Shown here one piece after another: positions 35,168 through 45,125 of a stretch of 64,000 nucleotides of DNA. Numbering within the stretch: position 1 is the stretch's first letter; every line of letters starts with the position of its first letter. Made by a program: the position numbers and the translations under genes. The stretch comes from Arenibacter catalasegens (lineage in GTDB: Bacteria; Bacteroidota; Bacteroidia; Flavobacteriales; Flavobacteriaceae), in the NCBI RefSeq assembly GCF_002909235.1, contig NZ_PHQQ01000015.1:1-64000 (forward strand), given 5' to 3'. The notes under the pieces were generated by a model, which was not told the origin of the DNA, ran no database searches, and saw only the letters and a list, made by a program, of their open reading frames with translations.

Positions 35168-35210
35168 TGTTTGTACAGATATTGAGATTGAAAAATTAAT
35201 ATGAAAAAAT

Positions 35211-35591
35211 ATGAAAAATTCAGCAAAAGCAGTAATAGAAAAAATGTTCGTGGCGTTTGGTAGTGGCGATGTTGAAAAATTCGTGGCAACAGTTTCCGAA
35301 GACACAGTATGGATTTATCACGGTACGTAAATTATTCCTGCAAGAACTTTTGAAAAGAAGGAAGGTGTAAGAACATTTTTTACTAATATTCTCGAAAGAA
35401 CTAAAATCATCAATTTTGAGCCACAACAATATATCGTTGAAGGGAATATGGTTGTTATATTAGGCAAAGAACATCAAAAAGTAAAACAATCGGGAAGGGA
35501 ACTAAAACAAAAATGGGTACAGATATATACCGTTAAAAACGATTTAATTTCAAAAATGGAGGAGTTTGCAACTTCGGAAGAAGTAAGTTAA
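35211..35591 (+). pseudogene. SnoaL/NTF2-like protein with one in-frame stop
   Basis: A 127-codon frame starts MKNSAKAVIEKMFVAFGSGD and continues VWIYHGT-stop-IIPARTF, FFTNILERTKIINFEPQQ and GRELKQKWVQIYTVKNDLI. This is the NTF2-like cone fold used by SnoaL-type and uncharacterized isomerase-like proteins. TAA at 35328-35330 is codon 40 and interrupts the conserved HGT-IP-G motif. The rest is intact, so a single nonsense change has silenced it, or a shortened protein restarts downstream. Confidence 0.7.
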
Positions 35592-35655
35592 TTTAATAAC
35601 ATTGATTTCTTTGGGAAACATAACATATTATAAGAGGTAATTTAAAACAAAAAAT

Positions 35656-36579
35656 ATGAATAACGAAACATCAAAAAATAATCCGCTTTTATGCGACATT
35701 GAAACCGGAATGTGTGAAACATCCGCTGAAAATACAGACATCACATCCAACAGTAATTTCCAATCAACAGAAAAATCCGTAAAGCTAATTTATTATACGG
35801 ATCCAATTTGCTCGTCATGTTGGGGAATAGAACCACAATTGCGGAAACTTAAATTGGAATATGGCAATGCTATTGAGATAGAATATAGAATGGGAGGCTT
35901 ATTACCAGATTGGAGTTATAACAGCGGTGGAATTGGCAAACCTTCAGACGTAGCTTCACATTGGGACGAAGTAAGCGTGCATTACGATATGCCTATTGAC
36001 GGAGACCTCTGGTTGGAAGATCCTTTGGACTCTTCTTATCCCCCATCCATAGCATTTAAAGCCGCACAAATGCAAGACAATGAAAAAGCAATTCTATTTC
36101 TTAGGGAGATCAGGGAAATGGTTTTTCTACAAAAGAAAAATATTTCAAAGTGGGAGCATTTAGCAACTGCGGGTAAAATTAAAGGGCTAAACGTTGAGCA
36201 ATTGAAAACTGATTTTGAAGGTAAAGCCAAAGAACTGTTTGCAGAAGATTTAAAATTAGGAAGTGAATTGGGGGTAAGAGGATTTCCTACAATGTTCTTT
36301 TTAGATGATTCTGGTAATAAAGAAATTGTTTACGGCACAAAACCTTATGCTTTTTACGAAATGGCCATTCTAAAGCTTAATCCGAATGCTACAAAAAGTG
36401 AGTACAGTAAAAAATGGGAAACACTCTTCTCAATGTATCATTCGCTCACGGCAAAAGAGTATGCTGAACTTTCAGGTACGCCAAGAAACGAAAGTGAAAA
36501 GATTTTGAATGGACTCTCTAATTCAGGAAAATTGCAAAAGTTGACAACAAAAAACGGGTCTATTTGGACAATTAAATAA
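35656..36579 (+). CDS. DsbA-family (FrnE/SpxH-like) thiol oxidoreductase
   Basis: This 307-residue protein has a thioredoxin fold with active site CSSC (Cys52 and Cys55 in YYTDPICSSCWGIEPQLRKL). A helical insertion and GVRGFPTMFFL with the cis-Pro are intact. An N-terminal extension carries another Cys pair (LLCDIETGMC). There is no signal peptide, so it acts in the cytoplasm, like FrnE or the ClpXP adaptor SpxH. The C-terminus (SLTAKEYAELSGTPRNESEKIL) looks like a small helix-turn-helix. It is upstream of the small 36610 protein and pirin in one run. Confidence 0.8.
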   Translation: MNNETSKNNPLLCDIETGMCETSAENTDITSNSNFQSTEKSVKLIYYTDPICSSCWGIEPQLRKLKLEYGNAIEIEYRMGGLLPDWSYNSGGIGKPSDVASHWDEVSVHYDMPIDGDLWLEDPLDSSYPPSIAFKAAQMQDNEKAILFLREIREMVFLQKKNISKWEHLATAGKIKGLNVEQLKTDFEGKAKELFAEDLKLGSELGVRGFPTMFFLDDSGNKEIVYGTKPYAFYEMAILKLNPNATKSEYSKKWETLFSMYHSLTAKEYAELSGTPRNESEKILNGLSNSGKLQKLTTKNGSIWTIK

Positions 36580-36609
36580 TATCACAATAACAAATAAAAC
36601 TATCTTACA

Positions 36610-36918
36610 ATGGGAAAATACACAACTTTATCTGAAGCCATTAATGACCTAACAAAAAAAGGCTATACCTATAATTTTAATTTGAAGGAAGATTGTATTG
36701 AATGTGCAGAAAAACAATATCAATTAGAGCCCGAAGAGTTTAATATCGATAAAAAACACCGTTTTCAAGAAATGTCGGATGTTGATAATGAAAGTGTTTT
36801 ATATGCCATTTCTTCAAAAGAAGGTGGTTTAAAGGGGCTTTTAGTAAACGCATACGGTATTTATGCAGATTATACATCTTTTAAACTGGTTCAAAAACTC
36901 AACACACCAAATAGGTAA
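36610..36918 (+). CDS. Small conserved protein of unknown function
   Basis: This 102-residue protein (MGKYTTLSEAINDLTKKGYTYNF, then LYAISSKEGGLKGLLVNAYGIYAD) belongs to a group common in Bacteroidota that is often labelled phosphoribosylpyrophosphate synthetase. It is far too short and has no PRPP motif, so that label should not be used. It has a single globular alpha/beta pattern and two Cys in DCIECAEK. It lies 30 nt after the DsbA-like gene and 8 nt before pirin. Confidence 0.7.
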   Translation: MGKYTTLSEAINDLTKKGYTYNFNLKEDCIECAEKQYQLEPEEFNIDKKHRFQEMSDVDNESVLYAISSKEGGLKGLLVNAYGIYADYTSFKLVQKLNTPNR

Positions 36919-36926
36919 TTTTAATT

Positions 36927-37811
36927 ATGTCAAACATTAAACTAATAATTGAAGAAAGAGCCGCAAGCATCGGGAAGTTTATGGTAGGTCGTTTATTGCC
37001 CTTTAGACAAAAAAGAATGGTAGGTCCTTTTATCTATATAGACCACATGGGTCCAGTTAAATTAAGTGAACGAGACAACTTTGACGTACTGCCTCATCCA
37101 CATATTGGACTGTCAACCCTTACTTTTTTATTTGAAGGCAGTATTATGCACCGTGATACCTTGGGCAACGAAGTAGAAATAAAACCAGGTGCAGTCAACT
37201 GGATGACAGCAGGACAGGGGATTGTACATTCAGAACGAACACCTGAGTATTTGCGAAAATCCCAACTATATATGCACGGTTTACAAATCTGGGTAGCACT
37301 GCCAAAAGCTCTGGAACAAATGGAACCACAATTTTCTCATATCGAAGAGAAAGAAATTCCAAGATGGACAGAAGGTGACCTGCAATTTAAACTGGTGGCT
37401 GGAGAAGCCTTTGGAAGACAATCACCAGTGCCTGTTTTTAGCAAATTGTTTATGCTCGAAATAAAAAGCAAAACCAAACAGCTTGTTAATATTGGTAACG
37501 AGCTTTATGGTGAAGCAGGTTTATATATTCTTGAAGGAGCTATTGAAAGTGAAGGGAACGTTTATGACCCTAAGCAATTATTAGTGGCAAAAGACAGTAC
37601 CCTTTGCGAATTTACAATTCAGGAAAATAGCACCATTTATATTTTTGGTGGTGAGCCTTTTCCCGAAGAACGATTTATTGACTGGAACTTTGTTTCATCT
37701 AACAAAGATCTAATTGAACAAGCCAAGCAGAAATGGAAGTCACAATCATTTCCTAAAATTAAAGGAGACGAAACGGAATTTATTCCTTATCCATCAAATA
37801 CTAAAAAATAA
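36927..37811 (+). CDS. Pirin-family bicupin
   Basis: This 294-residue cytoplasmic cupin shows the N-terminal pirin motif FIYIDHMGPVKL, DVLPHPHIGLSTLTFLFEGSIMHRDTLG (metal His residues) and NWMTAGQGIVHSERTP (metal His and Glu). A second cupin half carries LYILEGAIESEG. Pirins bind iron and act as quercetinases or redox-sensitive regulators. It sits with the DsbA-like oxidoreductase, which suggests a redox-linked unit. It ends near 37811 with no clear terminator. Confidence 0.88.
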   Translation: MSNIKLIIEERAASIGKFMVGRLLPFRQKRMVGPFIYIDHMGPVKLSERDNFDVLPHPHIGLSTLTFLFEGSIMHRDTLGNEVEIKPGAVNWMTAGQGIVHSERTPEYLRKSQLYMHGLQIWVALPKALEQMEPQFSHIEEKEIPRWTEGDLQFKLVAGEAFGRQSPVPVFSKLFMLEIKSKTKQLVNIGNELYGEAGLYILEGAIESEGNVYDPKQLLVAKDSTLCEFTIQENSTIYIFGGEPFPEERFIDWNFVSSNKDLIEQAKQKWKSQSFPKIKGDETEFIPYPSNTKK

Positions 37812-37897
37812 AAAGCCTGTAATTGTCCATTAGCCCAAAAAATCGCCTGTTTTTCTAGGAGGAATATTGAAAAAATAAAAGTAAATGTAAATTAGTA

Positions 37898-40219
37898 TTA
37901 ATCCAGTTTAACTGATGCAGCCAGTCTGAACATTTTACCACTTAAGGAAAACAGCCATTGCAGTTGTTCCCAAACCAAATGGGCCTCTTGAAGATCACGT
38001 AGTGTTTCTTTTTCCTTAAATGTCCACTTACTAATTTCTAAAGAAATGAAAGCAGGCAACTGCTCCTCAAAAAGAGTTTCGTTTTCAAAAGAAGCCTCCG
38101 CAGCATCGCACTTACTATTATTTAGGCATTGGAGTACCTTCTCCAAGTTTTTCCCTATTTTTTCTGTTGCAACCTCGACCTGTTCGGATGCCTCCCCAGT
38201 TTTGTTATTCTGTATATAGGTGCTTAACGAAGCTAGTGAAGCTAAAAAGGAGTGGTTCAAGACGACCATTTCGTAAATTTTATCAGCTTCCCTTTGTTTC
38301 GACTTGGGCTCCTGTGCCATCCGCTGAAATGCCGAGCTCAAATTGGATGTTTCCAAAAATGCGTCCTTACGAGCTATATTGTAAGAGGTGGGTATGTTTC
38401 CCTTCCGCTGATAATACTCGGTAATTTTAAGAAGAAAATCCTTGTTGGCTTTTACGCTCTTTTCTATGCTCTCATTGATTCCAACGAACTCCCAGGTAGG
38501 CCACAGCCACAGCATGGCGGCATAGGACAGTCCGGCCCCTACAAAAGTGTCCAATACGCGGAATTTTATTAAGTTCAAGACGTCCGGACTAAGAGTAGCA
38601 TAAATAAATACCGCACTCAAAGTAATGAAGGTTGCCGCAGCTTTATAGTTTTTTTGAACCAAGGAAAGTGCAATCACCAAAGAAAGCACTCCCATGGCTC
38701 CGAAAATATAAGGGTTCTGAATCAGGAAAACCAAACCAAAGGCAATGCCCCCGCCGATCAGCGTACCAATAATACGGTCTTTTGCCCGGTTCCTTGTGAG
38801 GCCGTAGCTGGGTCGCATAATTACGATAATGACCAACAAAATCGAGTATGGATCCTGAAAAGCAAAGATCGAACCCAGCGCATAACCGATCATAACTGTA
38901 ACTGCCAGCCGTAACGAATGTCTAAAAATGATAGACTTAAAACTAAAGCTTGTTAGCAATATCCTGGGGTCATAATCTTGGGGTGCTATAAAGCGTTTGG
39001 CCGTTTTTCTGTCGATAAAATCGATTTCGGTTGTATTGGGCTCACCTAAAAGCCATTTTATTCTTTTGAGCTTTTCGAACTGTTTTTCCTGGTATTCGAG
39101 TAAATTTTGAAGCATAAAATATTCCTCATAATCCCGGGTTTCACGTAGTAAGGCTATTTCAATTCTTACTTCCTGAAAACATTGCCTTAAATAATCGTTC
39201 TTAGGAAGCATTTTTTTGTTGCTTCCCGCAATAGAAATCATCCGCAGTTGATAGGACATTTCAAAAATCAGTGACTGAAGTCTATTAATGAATTGCGAAT
39301 GGTCATTAAAGAGCGCATCCAATCGGTCATAATTTACGGGATTGGCGATTGCCGTTTCCAGCATTTCCACCAATTGCACGAATATCAACAGGCGTTTATC
39401 CTGATAATTAGACCTACCCGAAGTCTTTCTGGAAAGAATCAAAATTTCTCTCAGGGTCTCATGATTCTCTGTAAGCCCGCTCTGCAGCTCCAGTAAATGA
39501 GACTGTAATTTTTCGTGGTCTTCCAATGGGTTTATCAATTTTCCACGCGTTTCTAAAAATTCGGCAGTAAGTACATAAGTTTCAGATAAAAATTCCTCGG
39601 TCTCTGCTGTTGGGTTTAATCGATGCCAAACCTTGGATAAGAGTAAATACCAAAGCCCGCCTATTCCCATCAACAAAGCATATTGATAGATTTCCACTCC
39701 TTCAGAATCGTGGGCAGAACTCAGTACCAATGCCATAAGGCCTGAAAAGCTTATGAGCGAAGCCCGAAAGCCATAGACCGAAATAAAAGCAATGGCAAAT
39801 GTGAGCAACCCCAAAATGGAAAGTGACAACCAGAGTTCCGCAGGTAGATAGCCCTTTATAAAACTGACAATCATAACCAAAAAAGCAGAAATAAAAATAC
39901 CTATTTTTTTATGTCCAAAACTACCAATGACATCGCTGAACGAACTCCAAAAGGCACCAAAGCTGAGTGCCATCCCAATTTCAAAATACCCGAGTTGTGT
40001 GCCTATTACTGCCGGCAGGGTGACCGCAATTCCGACCCTGATGGCCCTTGAAAAACTAATGCTGTTCAAAAACCGTTGCAGTTCCTTAAAACTATTTGAA
40101 ATAAAATAAGTTACAGTGCTCAAAACAGTACGGTTAGACTGCAAATATAGGGTTTGTTGCAAGACGTATTCTATTCTAAAAAGCAAATAGGTGCATTTGA
40201 TATTAGGCCAGTACATCAA
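37898..40219 (-). CDS. FUSC (YccS/AaeB-like) membrane protein
   Basis: A 773-residue protein in the frame from 40219. Two sets of membrane segments (about residues 60-200 and 440-580) flank a soluble helical middle and are followed by a helical C-terminal domain. Conserved parts are FSRAIRVGIAVTLPAVIGTQLGYFEIG and RHSLRLAVTVMIGYALGSIFAFQDPYSILLVIIVIMRPSYGLTRNRAKDRIIGTLIGG, the FUSC signature. Relatives export aromatic acids or act in membrane stress. The first 50 residues look unlike the family, and the true start is probably inside, near the first FSRAIRV motif, at a non-ATG codon. It is divergent from the AraC-type gene. Confidence 0.85.
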   Translation of the reverse strand: MMYWPNIKCTYLLFRIEYVLQQTLYLQSNRTVLSTVTYFISNSFKELQRFLNSISFSRAIRVGIAVTLPAVIGTQLGYFEIGMALSFGAFWSSFSDVIGSFGHKKIGIFISAFLVMIVSFIKGYLPAELWLSLSILGLLTFAIAFISVYGFRASLISFSGLMALVLSSAHDSEGVEIYQYALLMGIGGLWYLLLSKVWHRLNPTAETEEFLSETYVLTAEFLETRGKLINPLEDHEKLQSHLLELQSGLTENHETLREILILSRKTSGRSNYQDKRLLIFVQLVEMLETAIANPVNYDRLDALFNDHSQFINRLQSLIFEMSYQLRMISIAGSNKKMLPKNDYLRQCFQEVRIEIALLRETRDYEEYFMLQNLLEYQEKQFEKLKRIKWLLGEPNTTEIDFIDRKTAKRFIAPQDYDPRILLTSFSFKSIIFRHSLRLAVTVMIGYALGSIFAFQDPYSILLVIIVIMRPSYGLTRNRAKDRIIGTLIGGGIAFGLVFLIQNPYIFGAMGVLSLVIALSLVQKNYKAAATFITLSAVFIYATLSPDVLNLIKFRVLDTFVGAGLSYAAMLWLWPTWEFVGINESIEKSVKANKDFLLKITEYYQRKGNIPTSYNIARKDAFLETSNLSSAFQRMAQEPKSKQREADKIYEMVVLNHSFLASLASLSTYIQNNKTGEASEQVEVATEKIGKNLEKVLQCLNNSKCDAAEASFENETLFEEQLPAFISLEISKWTFKEKETLRDLQEAHLVWEQLQWLFSLSGKMFRLAASVKLD

Positions 40220-40346
40220 TCAGGCTTTTATCAAGAGCACGATAACCGAAAGACCTTGGTCGTAAATTATTCGGAAGATTTTCTAAACCTAAAATGGAAT
40301 ACAATCCTTCACAATAAACTATATTTAGCCAATACCAAAGTGTAAT

Positions 40347-41186
40347 ATGCCAATAGAAAACATACCTGAAATCTACATTAAAGATCCAAAAGCAAATCAA
40401 GACTTATTTGTGTACGACTTTAAAATGACCAGCGATGTGGTCAAAAGTAAGGTCAATTTAAGCAAGAATATGTTTAGCTTTCTTCAAGTTGGAAAAAAGC
40501 AAGTGCATTTCGCTAATACTTCAATGGCCGTAAATAGCCAGCAATCGCTTCTATTAAAAAAGGGAAATTGGTTGTGGACCGAATTATTGGATACGGAAGC
40601 TATCTATTATTGTAAACTTTTCTTTTTTTCAGAAAAAAAACTCACGGATTTTTTGAGCAAGTACACCAATGATGTAAAGCCATATAAAGAGGAAATTCCA
40701 TATTTCGTGATTGAAAACGACAATTATATCGCTACGTTTATCACCTCTTTATCATCTAGCACCTTTACTGATCACAGTTTTAGCGATGCGTTGTTAGTCT
40801 TAAAATTTGAAGAAATTATGCTGTATTTACTCAATAAGTACGGATCTGATTTTGAATACTATTTACATTCCTTAATCTCAAAAGAAGTTTCCCCATTCAA
40901 AAACATTGTTGAAAGTAATGTGCACTCCAATTTAAAATTGGAGGAAATTGCCTTTCTCTGTAATATGAGCCTTTCAACTTTTAAACGTCATTTCACAAAC
41001 GAATACAATGAACCACCAGGAAAATGGCTTCAAGACAAACGCCTACAAAGAGCAAAGGAATTATTACAGACCGGCAATTTAAAGGCCTCTGACATCTATC
41101 TGGAAATTGGATATAACAACCTCTCCAACTTTAGTGTAGCCTTTAAAAACAAGTTTGGAATTAGTCCAACAGATATTTCCAATTGA
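40347..41186 (+). CDS. AraC-family transcriptional regulator
   Basis: This 279-residue protein has an N-terminal ligand-type domain (about 1-165) and a C-terminal double helix-turn-helix (about 178-277): LKLEEIAFLCNMSLSTFKRHF, AKELLQTGNLKASDIYLEIGYNNLSNFSVAFKNKFGISPTDI. It lies between the FUSC gene (divergent) and the aldehyde dehydrogenase gene (downstream, same strand) and could control either. No operator was identified. Confidence 0.9.
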   Translation: MPIENIPEIYIKDPKANQDLFVYDFKMTSDVVKSKVNLSKNMFSFLQVGKKQVHFANTSMAVNSQQSLLLKKGNWLWTELLDTEAIYYCKLFFFSEKKLTDFLSKYTNDVKPYKEEIPYFVIENDNYIATFITSLSSSTFTDHSFSDALLVLKFEEIMLYLLNKYGSDFEYYLHSLISKEVSPFKNIVESNVHSNLKLEEIAFLCNMSLSTFKRHFTNEYNEPPGKWLQDKRLQRAKELLQTGNLKASDIYLEIGYNNLSNFSVAFKNKFGISPTDISN

Positions 41187-41282
41187 AATATATTTTATTT
41201 AAATACCTGATTATTAGTATTTTAACTGTTTAGAAAAGTTTTTATTTTTTACAAATCTTCACATTGACCTTTTTTCATAAGT

Positions 41283-41331
41283 TATTGAACCGTATCAATA
41301 AATAAGAAGGAAACAACCCAACGTACATTTG
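41283..41331 (+). promoter_or_regulatory. Fnr/Crp-like palindrome and -7 box before the aldehyde dehydrogenase
   Basis: TATTGA-ACCGTA-TCAATA is a palindrome of the TGA-N6-TCA class (core 41286-41297). A perfect TACATTTG box lies at 41324-41331, but 26 nt after the core and not 23, so it differs from the phased regulon of the left half. The ATG is at 41397. Confidence 0.5.
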
Positions 41332-41396
41332 CACTGTAATTACACAGCGCTTGTTTTGGCAAGCATTAATTAAGAATCAAATTAAAATATAATATT

Positions 41397-42899
41397 ATGG
41401 CAAATGTAACTAAACCTGTATTCAAAGAAAGATACGGAAACTTTATTGGCGGTAAATTCGTAGCTCCTGTAAAAGGTCAGTACTTCGATAACGTATCTCC
41501 AGTAGACGGTAAAGTATTTACCCAAGCTGCTCGTTCAACACAAGAAGACATTGATCTTGCTCTTGACGCAGCACACGAAGCGTTCCCATCTTGGAGCACG
41601 TCTTCAGCAACTGAGCGCAGTAATGCTTTATTAAAGATTGCTCAAGTAATGGAAGATAACTTCGAATACTTGGCAACTTTGGAAACTATAGATAATGGGA
41701 AACCAATTCGTGAATCCCGTGCAGCAGATATCCCTTACTGTATTGACCACTTCCGTTATTTCGCAGGTGTTATCCGTGCAGATGAAGGTAGTATTTCAGA
41801 ACATGACAAGGACACTGTAAGCATCGTATTACACGAACCTATTGGTGTTGTTGGTGAAATTATTCCTTGGAACTTCCCAATGTTAATGTTGGCTTGGAAG
41901 ATTGCTCCAGCTTTGGCAGCAGGTTGTACAGCAGTTGTTAAACCGGCAGAACAGACTCCTACCAGTGTTATTGCATTAATGGAACTAATTGGTGACATTT
42001 TACCTCCAGGTGTATTGAACATCGTAACTGGTTTTGGCGCAGAAGCTGGACAAGCCTTGGCAACGTCTAAGCGTATTGCAAAACTTTCCTTTACTGGTTC
42101 TACGGAAACAGGTCATAAAGTATTGCACAATGCAGCCGAAAACATTATTCCAGTAACCATGGAATTAGGCGGTAAGTCTCCAAACATTTTCTTCCCATCG
42201 GTAGCAGATCAAGACGATGAATTCTTTAGCAAAGCTATTGAAGGCGCGTTAATGTTCGCACTTAACCAAGGAGAAATTTGTACTGCTCCATCACGTATTT
42301 TAGTACACGAAGATATTGCAGATCTTTTCATTGAAAGAATGCAAGAGCGCTTACGAGGTATCAAAACAGGTAATCCATTAGATCCTGAAACTATGATCGG
42401 TTCTCAAGTGTCCAAAGCACAATACGAAAAAATCCTTAGCTATATCAATATAGGTAAAGAAGAAGGTGCATTAGTATTGGCTGGTGGTGACGCCGGTAAC
42501 TACGAAGGTGAACTTTCTGAAGGATATTACATCCAACCTACAGTATTAAAAGGTGACAACAATATGCGTGTGTTCCAAGAAGAAATTTTTGGCCCAGTTG
42601 TAGCTTTAACAACATTCAGTTCTACTGAAGAAGCTATCGCAATCGCAAATGATACACCATACGGTTTAGGTGCCGGAGTTTGGTCTCGTGATGCTCACGA
42701 ATTATACCAAGTTCCCCGTGCTATCCAAGCCGGTAGAGTTTGGGTAAACCAATACCATACCTATCCTGCACACGCCCCTTTTGGTGGTGTTAAGGAATCA
42801 GGATTTGGTCGTGAAAACCATAAAATGGCCTTAGATCATTACCGTGTAGTAAAAAACATGTTGATCTCTTACGACAAGAAACCTATGGGGTTCTTTTAA
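41397..42899 (+). CDS. NAD-dependent aldehyde dehydrogenase (ExaC/AldB type)
   Basis: This 500-residue enzyme is colinear with acetaldehyde dehydrogenases of alcohol oxidation. It shows [36 protein letters not shown], the Rossmann loop [11 protein letters not shown], catalytic Glu in [14 protein letters not shown] and catalytic Cys in [11 protein letters not shown]. The C-terminal [26 protein letters not shown] is conserved. It oxidizes acetaldehyde or other short aldehydes to acids. It lies behind its own promoter and before a strong terminator at 42923-42953. Confidence 0.93.
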   Translation: MANVTKPVFKERYGNFIGGKFVAPVKGQYFDNVSPVDGKVFTQAARSTQEDIDLALDAAHEAFPSWSTSSATERSNALLKIAQVMEDNFEYLATLETIDNGKPIRESRAADIPYCIDHFRYFAGVIRADEGSISEHDKDTVSIVLHEPIGVVGEIIPWNFPMLMLAWKIAPALAAGCTAVVKPAEQTPTSVIALMELIGDILPPGVLNIVTGFGAEAGQALATSKRIAKLSFTGSTETGHKVLHNAAENIIPVTMELGGKSPNIFFPSVADQDDEFFSKAIEGALMFALNQGEICTAPSRILVHEDIADLFIERMQERLRGIKTGNPLDPETMIGSQVSKAQYEKILSYINIGKEEGALVLAGGDAGNYEGELSEGYYIQPTVLKGDNNMRVFQEEIFGPVVALTTFSSTEEAIAIANDTPYGLGAGVWSRDAHELYQVPRAIQAGRVWVNQYHTYPAHAPFGGVKESGFGRENHKMALDHYRVVKNMLISYDKKPMGFF

Positions 42900-42922
42900 T
42901 TGAAACTGGCAATTAAATTTCA

Positions 42923-42953
42923 AGTAAAACCCCGGAATATCCGGGGTTTTACT
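42923..42953 (+). terminator. Rho-independent terminator after the aldehyde dehydrogenase
   Basis: AGTAAAACCCCGG (42923-42935) pairs perfectly with CCGGGGTTTTACT (42941-42953) around AATAT, 24 nt after the stop codon. Confidence 0.85.
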
Positions 42954-42996
42954 GTTTTAACATCAAGGGTTAACGCGCTTTAATCACTTTATAATT

Positions 42997-43512
42997 ATGA
43001 AAAAACCATTTTATATCTTTCGTTTTATCAGTTGGATCGCGATCATCTTTTCGCTTCTAGGTTCTTTGCTTCTTTTTATCGTGGGAGCATTAAAAACGCT
43101 AAATGCCTTTAAAGTATTCTTTTTGGGCTATATTCCAGTAGGCAAGGAACATTTGCACACGGCAGACATAGGAATCACCTTTCTTATTAAATCGTTGGAC
43201 ACATTCTTAATCGCCTTAGTGCTCTTTATTTTTGCACACGGCATTTATACATTATTTATTTCGAATACTTCAAGTAACAAAAACAGTGGTGTTCTTAACT
43301 GGATTCAAACGCCAAACATTGGGCATTTAAAAAACGTCCTGGCCGAAGTAATCGTTATCATTCTATTTGTAAAATTTCTTGAAGTGGTTTTTGTGAATAT
43401 TGATAATTTAAAATGGAACCTACTGATTCTTCCTATTTCCATTATTTTAATGGCCGTAGGGTTAAAAGTATTGAACCTGAATAAAGAGGAAAGAAAAAAC
43501 AATAAAAACTAA
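42997..43512 (+). CDS. YqhA/UPF0114-family membrane protein
   Basis: This 171-residue protein has four membrane helices and the UPF0114 pattern: FRFISWIAIIFSLLGSLLLFIVGALKT, ADIGITFLIKSLDTFLIALVLFIFAHGIYTLFIS, LKNVLAEVIVIILFVKFLEVV. The function of the family is unknown; bacterial members are linked to stress. The next gene starts 7 nt later (43520). Confidence 0.8.
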   Translation: MKKPFYIFRFISWIAIIFSLLGSLLLFIVGALKTLNAFKVFFLGYIPVGKEHLHTADIGITFLIKSLDTFLIALVLFIFAHGIYTLFISNTSSNKNSGVLNWIQTPNIGHLKNVLAEVIVIILFVKFLEVVFVNIDNLKWNLLILPISIILMAVGLKVLNLNKEERKNNKN

Positions 43513-43519
43513 GTAGGCC

Positions 43520-44023
43520 ATGAGCAGAGGATTTGTAAAGGAAGATGACCAAGAAGAAATTCCGATAGTGCCACCAAGAGCTGATTTGCCTGAAGGTGTA
43601 ACTAATTACGTTACGCGAATTGGTATGGATGAACTCTTGATTGAAAAAGAAATGCTCATAAATGAAAGAGAGCAGCTAGAAAGCACAGATGAAAACGAAA
43701 GACGCATAGCACTGAACCATATCAATGCAAAATTGCAATTACTGAACAATAGGATTTCTACGGCCAAAATAATCGATTTGAATGAACAACCCCAACATGA
43801 AATTCGTTTTGGCGCTAGGGTTACCCTTAAAATAGGAGATACGAAGAAAACTCAAAAATACCAGATTGTTGGGGTAGACGAAGCAGATATTTCCAAGGGG
43901 AAGATCTCTTTTATCTCGCCGATAGCCAAAATACTGATTCATAAAAAAGTGGGAGAAAAAGCTACTTTAAAGCTGGCGGAAGAAGACAGGGTTTTTGAAA
44001 TTATGGGTATAGCTTATAATTAA
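43520..44023 (+). CDS. GreA/GreB-family transcript cleavage factor
   Basis: This 167-residue protein starts MSRGFVKEDDQEEIPIVPPRADLPEG, the GreB-like N-terminal tail. An antiparallel coiled coil follows (about 35-80; MLINEREQLESTDENERRIA), then the FKBP-like C-terminal domain (IRFGARVTLKIGD, YQIVGVDEADISKGKISFISPIAKILIHKKVGE). Its coiled coil has acidic residues at the tip as needed for cleavage stimulation. It is a full Gre factor, unlike the two Rnk-like genes at 8948 and 9941, and is the third of this fold in the island. Confidence 0.88.
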   Translation: MSRGFVKEDDQEEIPIVPPRADLPEGVTNYVTRIGMDELLIEKEMLINEREQLESTDENERRIALNHINAKLQLLNNRISTAKIIDLNEQPQHEIRFGARVTLKIGDTKKTQKYQIVGVDEADISKGKISFISPIAKILIHKKVGEKATLKLAEEDRVFEIMGIAYN

Positions 44024-44048
44024 CCATTTATAAAAATAACATCAGAAA

Positions 44049-45062
44049 ATGGAAAACAAAATAAAAACTGGAATATTGTCTTACGGAATGTCGGGTCAGC
44101 TGTTCCATTCCCCTTTTGTAGATGCTCATAAGGGATTTGAACTTATAGCCATTGTGGAGCGATCTCAAAAACGCGCACATCAAAAATATCCGACCATAAA
44201 AAGTTACGACTCTGTAGATGCTCTTTTGGAGGATGACCAAATAGAACTGGTTATTGTAAATACGCCCAACGTTACACATTTTGAATTAGCTCTAAAAGCA
44301 CTTCAAATGGGTAAGCACGTATTGATTGAAAAACCTTTTACTACTGCACTTGGACAGGCCGACCAACTTTTTCAAGCGGCCAAGAAAAACAATCGACACG
44401 TACTTCCTTATCATAACAGAAGATTTGATAGCGATTTCCTATCTGTAAAAAAAGTTTTGGATTCGGGAAAATTGGGCAGGTTGGTAGAAGTGCATTTTCG
44501 TTTTGACCGGTATTCGTTACAAATTGGTCAGAAAGCCGGCATGGAGACTCCCATTGATGGCAGCGGACTGTTGTTCGATCTTGGACCCCATGTTCTTGAT
44601 CAGATAATTTCGCTTTTTGGCACACCTTTGAAGTGGACCAAGACTGTGGGCCATTTTCGTCCGAATACGCAAGTAGACGATTACGCTCACCTACATTTAA
44701 CTTATCCCAATGAACTGCAGGTTTTTGTTACCATAAGTTTATTGGTCGCCGATTCAAAACCTGCCTTCATATTAAACGGTACTAAGGGGTCATATACAAA
44801 ACATCGAACTGATATTCAGGAAGAACAATTGTTGCAAAATATGAGTCCCCTAGACCCTTTGTACGGTGTTGAGGAAAAGGGAAATGAAGGTATGCTTGTT
44901 ACCATGGCCGAGGATGGTTCAAAAAAAACTGAAACTATTGTCTCCTCCAAATCGAATTATTTAAATATGTTCGATGCAGTACACGCAACCATTCGGGATG
45001 GAAAAGCGTATTCTATAACACAAGAACAGGTTATAACTCAATTAGAAATTTTGAACGGTTGA
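44049..45062 (+). CDS. Gfo/Idh/MocA-family oxidoreductase
   Basis: This 337-residue NAD(P)-dependent enzyme starts KTGILSYGMSGQLFHSPFVDAH, where the nucleotide-binding glycines are GYGMSGQ-like. It continues VIVNTPNVTHFELALKALQMGKHVLIEKPFT (the Lys-Pro motif of the family) and VLPYHNRRFDSDFLSVKKVLDSGKLG. The C-terminal beta-sheet domain contains GSGLLFDLGPHVLDQI. The substrate is unknown, probably a sugar or inositol-like compound. It is the last gene of island 1 before the junction region. Confidence 0.88.
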   Translation: MENKIKTGILSYGMSGQLFHSPFVDAHKGFELIAIVERSQKRAHQKYPTIKSYDSVDALLEDDQIELVIVNTPNVTHFELALKALQMGKHVLIEKPFTTALGQADQLFQAAKKNNRHVLPYHNRRFDSDFLSVKKVLDSGKLGRLVEVHFRFDRYSLQIGQKAGMETPIDGSGLLFDLGPHVLDQIISLFGTPLKWTKTVGHFRPNTQVDDYAHLHLTYPNELQVFVTISLLVADSKPAFILNGTKGSYTKHRTDIQEEQLLQNMSPLDPLYGVEEKGNEGMLVTMAEDGSKKTETIVSSKSNYLNMFDAVHATIRDGKAYSITQEQVITQLEILNG

Positions 45063-45125
45063 ACAGTATGGAGCTGCAGGAATTATGTTAGAGAATTGAA
45101 AAGTGATACTATTTCATTATCCTAG

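Noticed and set aside
36610-36918. PRPP synthetase label
   Set aside because: The protein has 102 residues and no PRPP-binding loop; the label common for this group is not supported.
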